A stretch of 64,000 nucleotides of DNA. Source: Dechloromonas hankyongensis. Lineage in GTDB: Bacteria; Pseudomonadota; Gammaproteobacteria; Burkholderiales; Rhodocyclaceae. Shown here piece by piece: positions 37,856 to 47,089 of this stretch. Position 1 is the stretch's first letter. The number at the start of each line of letters is the position of its first letter. A program made the translations under genes and the position numbers. The notes beneath the pieces were generated by a model that was given only the letters and a program-made list of their open reading frames with translations, ran no database searches and was not told where the DNA came from. The stretch lies in the NCBI RefSeq assembly GCF_022012295.1, contig NZ_JAKLTN010000002.1:744001-808000 (forward strand), written 5' to 3'.

Positions 37856-39222
37856 CTACTGAACGGCCCCGCCCCCTGCTCATTGTTGAGGATGACCTCG
37901 CATTGCAAAAGCAACTGCGTTGGTCTTTCGACCAGTTTGAAACACTGACAGCTGCTGATCGCGAAAGTGCTTTGGCTCAAATCCACCGCCACGCTCCACC
38001 GGTAGTAACCATGGATTTAGGTTTGCCACCCGATGCCGACTCAGTGTCAGAAGGCTTTCGTCTACTCGAACAAATTTTAGCGGCTGCCCCGGATACCAAG
38101 GTGATCGTCCTGACGGGTCAAAACGACCATGCTAATGCCCTTCGCGCCATAGCACTGGGCGCCTATGACTTTTTTGCCAAGCCATTCGAGCCCGAATTGC
38201 TCGCCCTGACTATCGACCGAGCCTTTCGGCTACACGATCTGCAGCAGGAAAACCGTCGCCTTCAAGCGGTTCAGCACCCGACGGCACTGAGCGGTCTGCT
38301 GACTCGTGATGCCAATATGCAACGCGTCTGTCGGACTATCGAAAAAGTAGCCAACAGCAACGCCACGGTCCTGCTGCTTGGTGAGAGCGGCACGGGCAAG
38401 GAACTGTTAGCTCGCGGATTGCATGAATCATCGCCGCGAGTGAAGGAACGCTTCGTCGCTATCAACTGCGCTGCCATCCCGGAAAACCTGCTGGAAAGCG
38501 AGCTATTCGGATATGAAAAGGGTGCCTTTACTGGCGCCGCGAAAACCACCCCAGGGAAAATCGAAACGGCGAACGGTGGCACGCTGATGCTTGATGAAAT
38601 TGGCGATTTACCACTGCCGCTGCAGGCCAAATTGCTGAGATTTCTTCAAGAACGTGTTGTCGAGCGTCTTGGCGGACGTCAGGAAATTGCAGTCGATGTG
38701 CGTATCGTATGCGCGACACATCAGAATCTAAAATCCCAAATCAGCGATGGTCGTTTCCGCGAAGACCTGTATTACCGTCTAGCCGAGATCGTTGTACCCA
38801 TTCCGCCGCTACGTGAGCGCACCGGCGACGCCACCCTGCTGGCACATGCCTTTGTTCATAAATTCGCTGAAGAACAAAAGCGCGGCAGTATGACGCTGGG
38901 AGAGGACGCGGTCCGTTCCATCGAAAACCATCGCTGGCCTGGCAATGTCCGTGAATTGGAAAATTGCTTGAAACGTGCTGTGATCATGGCAGACGGATCA
39001 CGAATTACCCGCGATGACATCGGGCTTGGTGGCAATGACGAAGGAGAGACTGAATTCATCGATTTGCGCAAAGTGCGAGATGATGCAGAACGCCATGCAA
39101 TCGTCACAGCCCTTGGTCGCGCTAATAATAATCTGATGAAAACAGCCGAAATACTCGGTATTAGCCGCCCCACACTTTACGACCTGATGCATCGACTCGG
39201 CTTGAAATCACAAAATTCCTGA
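37852..39222 (+). CDS. prsR: PEP-CTERM-box response regulator PrsR, sigma-54 activator
   Basis: 456 aa, GTG start overlapping the prsK stop. Receiver domain with Asp55 (TMDLGLPPD); AAA+ domain with Walker A GESGTGKE, the sigma-54 contact loop GAFTGA, and Walker B GGTLMLDEIGD; C-terminal Fis-type helix-turn-helix (NLMKTAEILGISRPTLYDLM). It activates -24/-12 promoters; the clear one in this window is at 45149. Homologues control PEP-CTERM gene expression. Confidence 0.96.
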   Translation: MTTERPRPLLIVEDDLALQKQLRWSFDQFETLTAADRESALAQIHRHAPPVVTMDLGLPPDADSVSEGFRLLEQILAAAPDTKVIVLTGQNDHANALRAIALGAYDFFAKPFEPELLALTIDRAFRLHDLQQENRRLQAVQHPTALSGLLTRDANMQRVCRTIEKVANSNATVLLLGESGTGKELLARGLHESSPRVKERFVAINCAAIPENLLESELFGYEKGAFTGAAKTTPGKIETANGGTLMLDEIGDLPLPLQAKLLRFLQERVVERLGGRQEIAVDVRIVCATHQNLKSQISDGRFREDLYYRLAEIVVPIPPLRERTGDATLLAHAFVHKFAEEQKRGSMTLGEDAVRSIENHRWPGNVRELENCLKRAVIMADGSRITRDDIGLGGNDEGETEFIDLRKVRDDAERHAIVTALGRANNNLMKTAEILGISRPTLYDLMHRLGLKSQNS

Positions 39223-39235
39223 AAAGAGACACATA

Positions 39236-42010
39236 ATGAAAACGTCGCGCCAAAATTTGCCTATTAAATTATCGGCACTGTTGCTCGCGCTCATGCTTGG
39301 AGCCTGCGGAGGAGAATCCACAGATGGCCTGATTGCGTCAAGTAAGGAATATCTGGCAAAAAAAGATACGAAAGCAGCGGTCATCCAGCTAAAAAATGCA
39401 CTTCAGCAAAACCCGAAGCTGGCTGAAGCTCGTTTTTTACTGGGCGCTGCGCTTTCGGAAAGTGGTGACCAGGCCGGTGCAGAGCTTGAGCTGCGAAAAG
39501 CCCTTGAGCTCAAGCATCCAGCTGATGCCGTCATTCCTTTACTTGCCCGTACCATGCTGAACCTTGGCCAAGCCAAGAAACTGGTGGACGAATTTGGAAA
39601 TACCACGCTGACCAATGGTGAATCTCAAGCTGCACTGAAAACATCCCTCAGCGCTGCGTATGCCAATCTTGGCAAACCTGACGAAGCCAAAAAACTGCTT
39701 GCCGAAGCGCTCCTTGCATACCCGGATTACGAACCCGCACGCCTTGCGGATATTCGTGAAACCATTGCGCAGCAGGACATTCAGGGGGCAAAAGGCAAAA
39801 TCGACGCACTAGTTGCACAACATCCGACAAGTGCTGAAGCGATTTTCATGAGGGGAACCCTGCTTGCCATGGAGGGGGACTCAACTGCAGCCCTTGCCCA
39901 ATATCGCAAATCCATCGAGGTAAAACCCAACTTCCTCCCAGCGCACACAGCGATCATTTTTTCATTGCTTCAAAGCGAAAAAATGGACGATGCAGCAAAG
40001 CAACTGGATGCGCTGAAAAAAATAGCCCCGAAAAGTCCTCAGGCCTATTTTCTTGATGCACAGCTAAATTACCAGCGCAAGGAGTACAAAGTCGCGCGAG
40101 AGTCTGCTCAACAACTCCTGCGCTTTGCGCCAAACAATCCCAACAACCTGCAAATTGCAGGCGCCATCGAGTATCAGCTTGGCTCCTACCTTCAAGCTGA
40201 GACATATTTGACGAAGGCCCTACAATCATCCCCCAAGCTGGTTCTCGCAAGACGCATTCTGGTCGCCAATTATCTACATGCAGGTCAACCGGCCAAGGCC
40301 TTGGAAGTGTTGCAGCCCGTTCTTGGCGATATCGACAAGGATTCAGCATTCCTGACGTTAGCGGGTCAAGCTTACCTACAGAATGGGGATGCCCCGAAGG
40401 CAGCTGCCTATTTCACCAAAGCGAGCAAGCTGGACCCCGAAAATGCAACGAAAAAAACCTCGGTTGCTGTTGCGCATCTGGCCCAAGGCAATACCGAAAG
40501 CGGATTCCAGGAACTTCAGCAAATTTCTGCGGAAGACAAAGGCATTACTGCCGACTTGGCATTGATTACGGCTCACCTAAAAAACAACAATTTAGACAAA
40601 GCGCTGCAAGCTATCGACATTTTGGAAAAGAAGCAACCCGACAACCCTGCAACATACAATCTACGGGCTCGTACCCTGTTGGCCAAGAAAGACATGGCAG
40701 GTGCCCGCAAGAATTTTGAGAAAGCCCTTGCGATCAACTCTACATTTTTCCCGGCAGCTGCCAGCCTTGCCGCCTTGGACTTGGCTGACAAGAAATCGGC
40801 TGACGCTCAAAAGCGCTTTGAAACAGTACTCTCAGCAGATCCCAAGAACGTGCAAGCCCTGCTCGCTTTGGCTGAACTGAAGGTGGCGACTGGAGGAAAG
40901 GCCGACGAGGTAACGACTTTGATCGGAAAAGCCGTAAGCGCAGCTCCAACCGATGTCGCACCGCGATTAGCATTGGTTCAAAATCACCTTAAAAACCAGG
41001 ATCCTAAAAAAGCCCTTACTGCTGCCAACGACGCAGTAGCAACACTGCCAGACAAGCCGGAAATACTCGAAGCTCTAGGTCGTGTCCAACAGATGTCAGG
41101 CGACCTCAATCAGGCATCAATTACCTTTGGAAAAATGGCATCTTTGCAGCCGGCAGCACCGACTCCCTTGCTGCGACTGGCTGAAGTCCAATTTGCCAAC
41201 AAGAAAAACGATGAGGGAGTCAAATCTCTGAAAAAAGCCCTTGAGATAAAACCTGATCTACTTGATGCTCAACGAGGCCTTATTCTTGCAGCAATGGAAA
41301 ACAAAAACCCAAATGAAGCCTTGAATATTGCCAAAACTGTCCAAAAACAACGGCCAAAAGAAGCTGCAGGTTACCTCCTTGAAGGAGCAATTCATACTGC
41401 CAACCAAGCCTTCAGCCAAGCCATCGAAATCTACCGGACTGGCCTCAAAGTGACCTCGTCTCCGGACATTGCGATAAAACTCCATGGCGCCCTGATTAAC
41501 GCTGGAAACAAGCCCGAAGCCGAAAAACATGCCGCCACATGGCTAAAAGAACATCCGAAAGATATCGGGTTCCGGATGTATATGGGCGACTTTGCTTCGT
41601 CCACCAAAAATTTCAGTCTGGCGGCGTCACATTACCAAAGCGCTCTTGCACTTCAGCCAAACAATGCACTAATTCTCAACAATCTGGCTTGGGTTAGTGC
41701 TCAGAATAAATCTCCCAAAGCTCTGGAATATGCCGAAAAAGCCAACGAATTAGCGCCTAATCAACCGGCCTTCATGGATACTTTGGCCATGATATTTGCC
41801 GAAAAGGGTGAAACAACAAAAGCAATTGATCTGCTCCGAAAAGCGATGGTTAGCGCACCGCAAGCGGCAGCGATCCAACTGAACCTAGCCAAGGTTCTGA
41901 TCACTAGTGGCAAAAAAGACGATGCGCGCAAAGAGTTGGACGCCTTGACAAAGCTCGGCGACAAATTCCCGGGCCAGACTGAGGTCGCTCAGTTGTTGAA
42001 GTCCCTCTAA
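39236..42010 (+). CDS. prsT: PEP-CTERM system TPR-repeat lipoprotein PrsT
   Basis: 924 aa. Lipoprotein signal with lipobox LGAC (Cys about residue 23), then roughly 22 TPR units to the end (repeating A-x-L-x-L-G patterns). A long TPR solenoid tethered to the membrane; homologues sit beside PrsK/PrsR in XrtA loci. Probably a periplasmic or outer-membrane scaffold for EPS polymerisation and export, as in other TPR EPS proteins (inference). 13 bp after prsR. Confidence 0.95.
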   Translation: MKTSRQNLPIKLSALLLALMLGACGGESTDGLIASSKEYLAKKDTKAAVIQLKNALQQNPKLAEARFLLGAALSESGDQAGAELELRKALELKHPADAVIPLLARTMLNLGQAKKLVDEFGNTTLTNGESQAALKTSLSAAYANLGKPDEAKKLLAEALLAYPDYEPARLADIRETIAQQDIQGAKGKIDALVAQHPTSAEAIFMRGTLLAMEGDSTAALAQYRKSIEVKPNFLPAHTAIIFSLLQSEKMDDAAKQLDALKKIAPKSPQAYFLDAQLNYQRKEYKVARESAQQLLRFAPNNPNNLQIAGAIEYQLGSYLQAETYLTKALQSSPKLVLARRILVANYLHAGQPAKALEVLQPVLGDIDKDSAFLTLAGQAYLQNGDAPKAAAYFTKASKLDPENATKKTSVAVAHLAQGNTESGFQELQQISAEDKGITADLALITAHLKNNNLDKALQAIDILEKKQPDNPATYNLRARTLLAKKDMAGARKNFEKALAINSTFFPAAASLAALDLADKKSADAQKRFETVLSADPKNVQALLALAELKVATGGKADEVTTLIGKAVSAAPTDVAPRLALVQNHLKNQDPKKALTAANDAVATLPDKPEILEALGRVQQMSGDLNQASITFGKMASLQPAAPTPLLRLAEVQFANKKNDEGVKSLKKALEIKPDLLDAQRGLILAAMENKNPNEALNIAKTVQKQRPKEAAGYLLEGAIHTANQAFSQAIEIYRTGLKVTSSPDIAIKLHGALINAGNKPEAEKHAATWLKEHPKDIGFRMYMGDFASSTKNFSLAASHYQSALALQPNNALILNNLAWVSAQNKSPKALEYAEKANELAPNQPAFMDTLAMIFAEKGETTKAIDLLRKAMVSAPQAAAIQLNLAKVLITSGKKDDARKELDALTKLGDKFPGQTEVAQLLKSL

Positions 42011-42051
42011 AATTCAATTTCAACCCATTTTTGATAGATACAGGAATAAAG

Positions 42052-43332
42052 ATGACAATTATTGCAGTTGTAGGCTTGGGTTACGTTGGTTTGCCGCTCG
42101 CCGTCGAGTTTGGCAAAAAATATAAAACAATCGGCTTTGATCTTTCCTCGGAAAAGGTTGAAAGCTACAAGAAGTTTTATGACCCAACGGGTGAAGTCAG
42201 CACAGATGATCTCAAAGCCGCTACGCAACTGACTGTCACAACAGACCCCAGCAGTCTGCGTGAAGCTGATTTTGTCGTTGTCGCCGTACCGACCCCGGTC
42301 GATGATGCGCATCAGCCCGACTTCAGCCCGCTTGTCGGCTCCTCCACCTCCGTCGGCAGAAACCTGAAGCAAGGCGCGATTGTGGTGTATGAATCGACCG
42401 TCTACCCTGGCGCGACAGAAGAGGTGTGCATCCCCATCCTGGAAAAAGAGTCCGGCAAGACGTGGAAAAAGGATTTCTTCGTCGGCTACTCGCCCGAACG
42501 GATCAATCCGGGCGACAAGGAACGCACTGTCACCAAGATCGTCAAGGTCGTCTCTGGAGACACGCCGGAAACCCTGGCCAAGGTTCAGGAGATTTACGGC
42601 AGCGTGATCACGGCTGGCGTCTACCCGGCCTCCAACATCAAGGTGGCCGAAGCCGCCAAGGTTATCGAGAACACCCAGCGCGACCTGAATATCGCACTGA
42701 TGAACGAATTGGCCATCATTTTCGACAAGATCGGCATCGACACGCTGGAGGTGCTGCAAGCTGCCGGTACCAAGTGGAACTTCCTGCCCTTCCGTCCGGG
42801 TCTGGTCGGCGGCCATTGCATCGGTGTCGACCCGTACTACCTGACGCACAAGGCTCAACAGCTGGGCTATCACCCGGAAGTCATTCTGGCGGGTCGTCGC
42901 ATCAATGACGGAATGGGGAAATTCATTGCCGAAAAGACCATCAAGCAGATGGTTTGCAATGGTCATCCGGTCAAGGATAAGCCGATCATTGTTCTGGGCC
43001 TGACCTTCAAGGAAGATTGCCCCGATCTGCGTAATTCACGCGTCATCGACGTCATCCAGGAACTCGAGTCCTATGGCGCCAAAGTCTATGTTCATGATCC
43101 TGTTGCCGAAGCCAAGGAAGCTCGTCACGAATATGGTGTCGACCTGGTTTCCTGGGAAAATCTGCCCAAGGCAGCAGCCATTGTCATGGCAGTCAGCCAT
43201 CGCGAATTCAAAACACGGCCAACTTCGGATTTCTTGTCTAAACTGGAAACCGATGGCGTGATTACCGACGTGAAGAGCATGCTTGACCCTGCCGACTTTT
43301 CCGAAACCGGAATTTCGGTCTGGCGTTTGTAA
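42052..43332 (+). CDS. tviB: Nucleotide-sugar dehydrogenase, TviB/WbpA type
   Basis: 426 aa from ATG 42052 (AGGA 42042-42045; the upstream ATG 42031 lacks a ribosome site). NAD site VVGLGYVGLPLAVEFG; catalytic Cys256 in GGHCIGVDPYYLTHKA; GLTFKEDCPDLRNSRV. This is the UDP-N-acetylhexosamine 6-dehydrogenase type, making UDP-HexNAc uronic acid. It is distinct from the AlgD-type enzyme at 9991, so two different uronates are likely. Confidence 0.92.
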   Translation: MTIIAVVGLGYVGLPLAVEFGKKYKTIGFDLSSEKVESYKKFYDPTGEVSTDDLKAATQLTVTTDPSSLREADFVVVAVPTPVDDAHQPDFSPLVGSSTSVGRNLKQGAIVVYESTVYPGATEEVCIPILEKESGKTWKKDFFVGYSPERINPGDKERTVTKIVKVVSGDTPETLAKVQEIYGSVITAGVYPASNIKVAEAAKVIENTQRDLNIALMNELAIIFDKIGIDTLEVLQAAGTKWNFLPFRPGLVGGHCIGVDPYYLTHKAQQLGYHPEVILAGRRINDGMGKFIAEKTIKQMVCNGHPVKDKPIIVLGLTFKEDCPDLRNSRVIDVIQELESYGAKVYVHDPVAEAKEARHEYGVDLVSWENLPKAAAIVMAVSHREFKTRPTSDFLSKLETDGVITDVKSMLDPADFSETGISVWRL

Positions 43333-43342
43333 GGGGCAACAG

Positions 43343-44239
43343 ATGAGGCACTCAAGACACCGATTATTGTTTCCCGTCGGATGGGTATTGGGTGCCTCTA
43401 TCGTTCTGGTCAGTTCGGTTGCAATTGCCGAGGACAAAACCCAGAAAGACAGGGCAGTTGCATTGCGTCACGAAGGCCGTACCTTCGAGTACGGCGAGAA
43501 CGGCTTTAAGAAAGATCCGGAAAAAGCCGTTGAACTGTACTGTGAAGCGGCTCGACTGGGCGATGTCGAAGCCCAATACAACCTGGGCTGGATGCTTGCC
43601 AACGGGCGTGGCGTTCCCAAGGATGAAGCAACTGCTGCATATTTCTTTACCATGGCGGCAAAACAGGGCGATGCCCTGTCGATTCGCATGCTGCGCCAAG
43701 TCGGCGAGCCGGTCAGCAAAGTGCCGACCTGCCTGCTCGATACCGACGAAGGCCATGACATCGTAGACAACGCTCTACCGCAACATCAGAAAGTATTAGG
43801 GCTCGTCCAGCAACTCGCCCCTCAGTATGGCGTTTCGCCTCGCTTGGCAATGGCCATCATTCGCGCCGAATCCAACTTCAATCCAACAGCCGTATCGCCC
43901 AAAAACGCCCAGGGACTCATGCAACTGATTCCCGAAACAGCCGAACGGTTCAACGTCAAAAAACCCTTTGATCCCGAACAGAATATTCGGGGCGGTTTGG
44001 CCTACCTGCGCTGGCTGCTGGCATATTTCCAAGGCAACATCGCCCTGGTCGCTGCTGGATATAACGCGGGAGAAGGTGCAGTGAATCGGTATGCCGGTGT
44101 TCCGCCTTACGCCGAGACACAGGGCTATGTGAAACGCATCCGCGATATATTCCGCCGTGATGACCACCCGTATGATGCAACGGTAACTACCCCCTCACCT
44201 GAACTACCTCGAATCATTGCTTCGAAGCGGTCAATGTGA
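43343..44239 (+). CDS. Lytic transglycosylase with Sel1 repeats
   Basis: 298 aa from ATG 43343 with AAGGGG at 43331-43336. Signal peptide (1-29, cleavage near AIA-ED), two Sel1/TPR-like repeats (residues 40-110), and an SLT domain: catalytic Glu176 in IIRAESNFNP, GLMQLIPETA, AAGYNAGEGAV. It cuts peptidoglycan, perhaps to let the EPS exporter or secreted proteins pass. It lies 10 bp after tviB and overlaps the protease start (GTGA). Confidence 0.92.
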   Translation: MRHSRHRLLFPVGWVLGASIVLVSSVAIAEDKTQKDRAVALRHEGRTFEYGENGFKKDPEKAVELYCEAARLGDVEAQYNLGWMLANGRGVPKDEATAAYFFTMAAKQGDALSIRMLRQVGEPVSKVPTCLLDTDEGHDIVDNALPQHQKVLGLVQQLAPQYGVSPRLAMAIIRAESNFNPTAVSPKNAQGLMQLIPETAERFNVKKPFDPEQNIRGGLAYLRWLLAYFQGNIALVAAGYNAGEGAVNRYAGVPPYAETQGYVKRIRDIFRRDDHPYDATVTTPSPELPRIIASKRSM

Positions 44240-44997
44240 AACGCACCTACAAGCTGATCGCTCATATCGGCCTCCTCTTGGGCGTTTTTTGGTGTTCCAA
44301 CGGAAATGCAGATCTGCCGAATATGATCGAAAAGATCAAACCGGCCATCGTCGCCATCGGCACATTCCACAAGACACAAAGTCCTCCATTTTCATTTCGT
44401 GGGACCGGCTTCGTTATCGCCAACGGGAACAAAATAGCCACAAATGCTCACGTGTTGCCGGAAGCCGGACCTCCGGAGGCACCGGAGCTAGCGGTGTTAA
44501 TACGCTCTTCAACAGGAGAAGGTTCCATTCGACGAGCGAAATTGCTCAGCAAGGATGTCGATCATGACCTTGCGATTCTTTACGTCGATGGCCCTCCATT
44601 GCCAGCACTCAGCATCGGGAATTCGACCGGAGTTCGCGAAGGTCAGGAAATAGCATTTATCGGATTTCCGATCGGTGGCGTGCTTGGTTTCTCGCCGGTC
44701 ACCCATCGCGGTATTATCTCGGCGCTAACGCCAATCGCCATACCCGGAGCGAATTCCAATCAAATCAATGAAAAACTAATCAAACAAATTCGCAAAGGAA
44801 CATTCAACGTATTTCAGCTTGATGCCACTGCTTACCCTGGCAACAGTGGAAGCCCTGTTTTCAATACTGAATCCGGCGAGGTCATTGGCGTCATCAACAT
44901 GGTATTCGTAAAAGGTACCAAGGAAGCCGTCCTAAGCAATCCATCCGGAATTTCCTATGCCATCCCCGCGAACTATCTCACGGAACTTCTCCGCTGA
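44236..44997 (+). CDS. Trypsin-like serine protease (S1C/HtrA-like), exported
   Basis: 253 aa. GTG start overlaps the lytic transglycosylase stop (GTGA). Signal peptide about 1-25. Triad His72 (TNAHVL), Asp111 (DVDHDLAIL), Ser204 (YPGNSGSPVF). No PDZ domain, unlike DegP/DegQ. Possibly a processing protease for PEP-CTERM or cassette proteins; this is inference. Last gene of the operon from 34327. Confidence 0.9.
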   Translation: MKRTYKLIAHIGLLLGVFWCSNGNADLPNMIEKIKPAIVAIGTFHKTQSPPFSFRGTGFVIANGNKIATNAHVLPEAGPPEAPELAVLIRSSTGEGSIRRAKLLSKDVDHDLAILYVDGPPLPALSIGNSTGVREGQEIAFIGFPIGGVLGFSPVTHRGIISALTPIAIPGANSNQINEKLIKQIRKGTFNVFQLDATAYPGNSGSPVFNTESGEVIGVINMVFVKGTKEAVLSNPSGISYAIPANYLTELLR

Positions 44998-45148
44998 ATC
45001 CGGCATAATCCGTCGGAAATGACATGGTCAATCACCTGATAGTCAATCCTAGTTAGAAATGTCGGCTTTCTTTACACTGATGCCATTCAGCCCAGACTTT
45101 ATGAGCGACAATATAGCCAACCACATGAATACAATAGACTATTCATTT

Positions 45149-45165
45149 TGGCTCATTTCTTGCAT
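45149..45165 (+). promoter_or_regulatory. Sigma-54 (-24/-12) promoter before the HPr-rel-A cassette
   Basis: TGGCTC (-24, 45149-45154) and TTGCAT (-12, 45160-45165); GG and GC are separated by exactly 10 bases. It matches TGGCAC-N5-TTGCAT at all but one place. Start near 45175, 31 nt before ATG 45206. Such promoters need an AAA+ activator; PrsR is encoded 6-8 kb upstream. Confidence 0.75.
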
Positions 45166-45205
45166 ATAACAAGCAAACTATCTTTCCCGCATCGGAGTTC
45201 CTGCC

Positions 45206-45856
45206 ATGTCGTTAAATAACAATGATCCCGTGAAGCCAGTCGAGACGACTCCTGGTTCCCCGCTCACGACTGAAGAGATCGGCACGACAGAGTCCATGAA
45301 TGCTGGGCGGCGCAAGATTGCACGACTTGGCGTTGGCGCTCCGTTGGTATTGACGCTGGCCAGCCGCTCGGTACTGGCCAACCAATGTCTCTCGAATATG
45401 CTCTCGGGCAACCTTTCAGACCCGACGCGCGACAGCATTTGCCAGAAAGGCTGGAGTCCTGGCGGCTGGGGCCAACCCGGGGGCATGATCGGTAGCTATA
45501 CAACCCTCGGCGCATGGCAAGCCATCGGCTACAACTATGGCACCTTGAAGCCCAATTGCAGCGCAAGCCAAGTTTCCTGCTACACCGGCGGCACCAAGAT
45601 GTCCGGCCTCCCCTCATGGCTGAACAAGGATGGCGTAGCTGGGTCCACACGTGTCGTTGATGTTCTGCTCAACAATAGTGCCTACAACGTTACCCGCCAT
45701 TTGATCTGTGCCTACTTCAACGCAAAACTGGGGGAACTCGGCGGCTCGTTCCACTATGTCATGACGGTAGCCCAACTTCAGCAGTTGGCTTCTGGTGCCT
45801 TGCTTCCGCCGGGAGGTATGTCGATCAGCGCCTTCCTGGACAGCACCTGGGCTTAA
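45206..45856 (+). CDS. Tat-exported Cys-containing protein of the HPr-rel-A cassette
   Basis: 216 aa, ATG after GGAG (45194-45197). Residues 1-34 are a low-complexity leader, then a twin-arginine type signal (Arg35-Arg36 in AGRRKIARLG, hydrophobic to 52, cleavage near VLA-NQ at 58). The mature part has five cysteines, and a CQKGWSPGGWG block resembling the C-x-x-G-Y-W-K-N segment of secreted bacterial proteins. I do not recognise a catalytic site. Proteins of this build recur just before the PqqD/HprK-like pair, so it is the best substrate candidate. It starts 43 bp after a sigma-54 promoter. Confidence 0.75.
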   Translation: MSLNNNDPVKPVETTPGSPLTTEEIGTTESMNAGRRKIARLGVGAPLVLTLASRSVLANQCLSNMLSGNLSDPTRDSICQKGWSPGGWGQPGGMIGSYTTLGAWQAIGYNYGTLKPNCSASQVSCYTGGTKMSGLPSWLNKDGVAGSTRVVDVLLNNSAYNVTRHLICAYFNAKLGELGGSFHYVMTVAQLQQLASGALLPPGGMSISAFLDSTWA

Positions 45857-45884
45857 ATACCGTATCGATCTGTCAATTTCACAC

Positions 45885-46178
45885 GTGGCCCATACGCGGG
45901 ATATCGAAGTCAGACGGATACAAGAGCAGTTTGCAACTCGCCGACTTAGTGAAGAGATTGCGCTGTTCAATATCAAGTCGGGCAAAACCCACCTACTGGA
46001 CGCATCACTGGTAGCCGTATTTGACTTACTGGGCGACATACCCAAAACGAAAGCATCTTTAATTGCAGAGGCAACGCCTCTGGCCAGCCTTTATCAGGAC
46101 GATATCGAAAATTTTATTGACCATGCCCTGCACGAATTGCAGGATATCGGTTTAATCGACGTCGCAGAAACACCTTGA
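45885..46178 (+). CDS. HPr-rel-A system PqqD-family peptide chaperone-like protein
   Basis: 97 aa from GTG 45885, 28 bp after the cassette's first gene; the frame is open upstream only inside it, and no ribosome site is evident. Core resembles PqqD: LFNIKSGKTHLLDASLVAVFDLLG, then helices ending ELQDIGLIDV. PqqD-type domains bind precursor leader peptides for modifying enzymes. It overlaps the kinase start (TTGA). Function unknown. Confidence 0.8.
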   Translation: MAHTRDIEVRRIQEQFATRRLSEEIALFNIKSGKTHLLDASLVAVFDLLGDIPKTKASLIAEATPLASLYQDDIENFIDHALHELQDIGLIDVAETP

Positions 46179-47089
46179 AACTTGGCTCGCTGAAAACCGA
46201 AGAAATTCGGTATCGCCTGAAAAATGGTGGATTACGCTTATCCCTTGCTGGTTTCGAGTTGGTCGTTCACTCTTCGCTACCGGAGGTTGCAAACGGGATA
46301 TCCCTCCTCTATTCGGAATACCCGCTAGGCACTGAGGACGGCTTTACCGATTTTCAAATAGCCCTCGACCCACCTTCCCCCTTGCGGCGATGGTTTCGTC
46401 CACAGGTGAATTTCACCATGGGCGATCACACCCCGTTCAAACCGTTACCACTTGGCCAGGCATTCGCCATGTTCGAATGGGGCCTAAACTGGGTAATTGC
46501 CAACCACTGCCATCAATTTGCCGTAGTGCACTCGGCGGTCGTCGAAAAAAATGGCAAGGGAATCATTTTTCCAGGCACCCCCGGCAGCGGAAAAAGTACG
46601 CTCTGCGCAGCGTTGACCTGCCGCGGATGGCGTCTGCTTTCCGACGAAATGGCCCTGATATCCCTGAGAACAGGACAGATACACCCGTTTCCCCGGCCTA
46701 TCGGCCTGAAGAATGTGTCGATCGATATCATCCGTGATTTCGGTGAAAACCTGCTTTTTGGCAAAACGGTTCATGACACTGCCAAGGGCGACGTGGCCCA
46801 CCTCTGCCCACCCGCGGAAAGCGTTGCGGCCGCGCGTATAACCGCAACTCCGTTTGCCGTGGTATTTCCGCGTTACCAGCAAGGGGCAGAACTTGAATTT
46901 AGGCCGGTGAGCAAAGGGCAGGCTATGCTGCAACTCGCCGAGAACTGCTTCAACTACCCCGTCCTAGGCGTGGACGGGTTTAACTGTCTGACCGACATCG
47001 CCGATCGTGCCCTAGGCCACACCCTGAGCTACTCGCGGTTACCCGAGGCAATTGCAGCGCTGGATAGACTCGTCGAAGATACGCAATAG
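46175..47089 (+). CDS. HprK-related kinase A
   Basis: 304 aa. TTG start overlapping the PqqD stop (TTGA). Walker A GTPGSGKSTL (134-143) after VHSAVVEKNGKGIIFP; acidic LLSDEMALI follows as in HprK P-loop kinases. It lacks an N-terminal HprK sensor domain. Related HprK family enzymes phosphorylate serine on HPr; here the substrate could be the precursor at 45206 or a sugar (inference). Confidence 0.88.
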   Translation: MKLGSLKTEEIRYRLKNGGLRLSLAGFELVVHSSLPEVANGISLLYSEYPLGTEDGFTDFQIALDPPSPLRRWFRPQVNFTMGDHTPFKPLPLGQAFAMFEWGLNWVIANHCHQFAVVHSAVVEKNGKGIIFPGTPGSGKSTLCAALTCRGWRLLSDEMALISLRTGQIHPFPRPIGLKNVSIDIIRDFGENLLFGKTVHDTAKGDVAHLCPPAESVAAARITATPFAVVFPRYQQGAELEFRPVSKGQAMLQLAENCFNYPVLGVDGFNCLTDIADRALGHTLSYSRLPEAIAALDRLVEDTQ

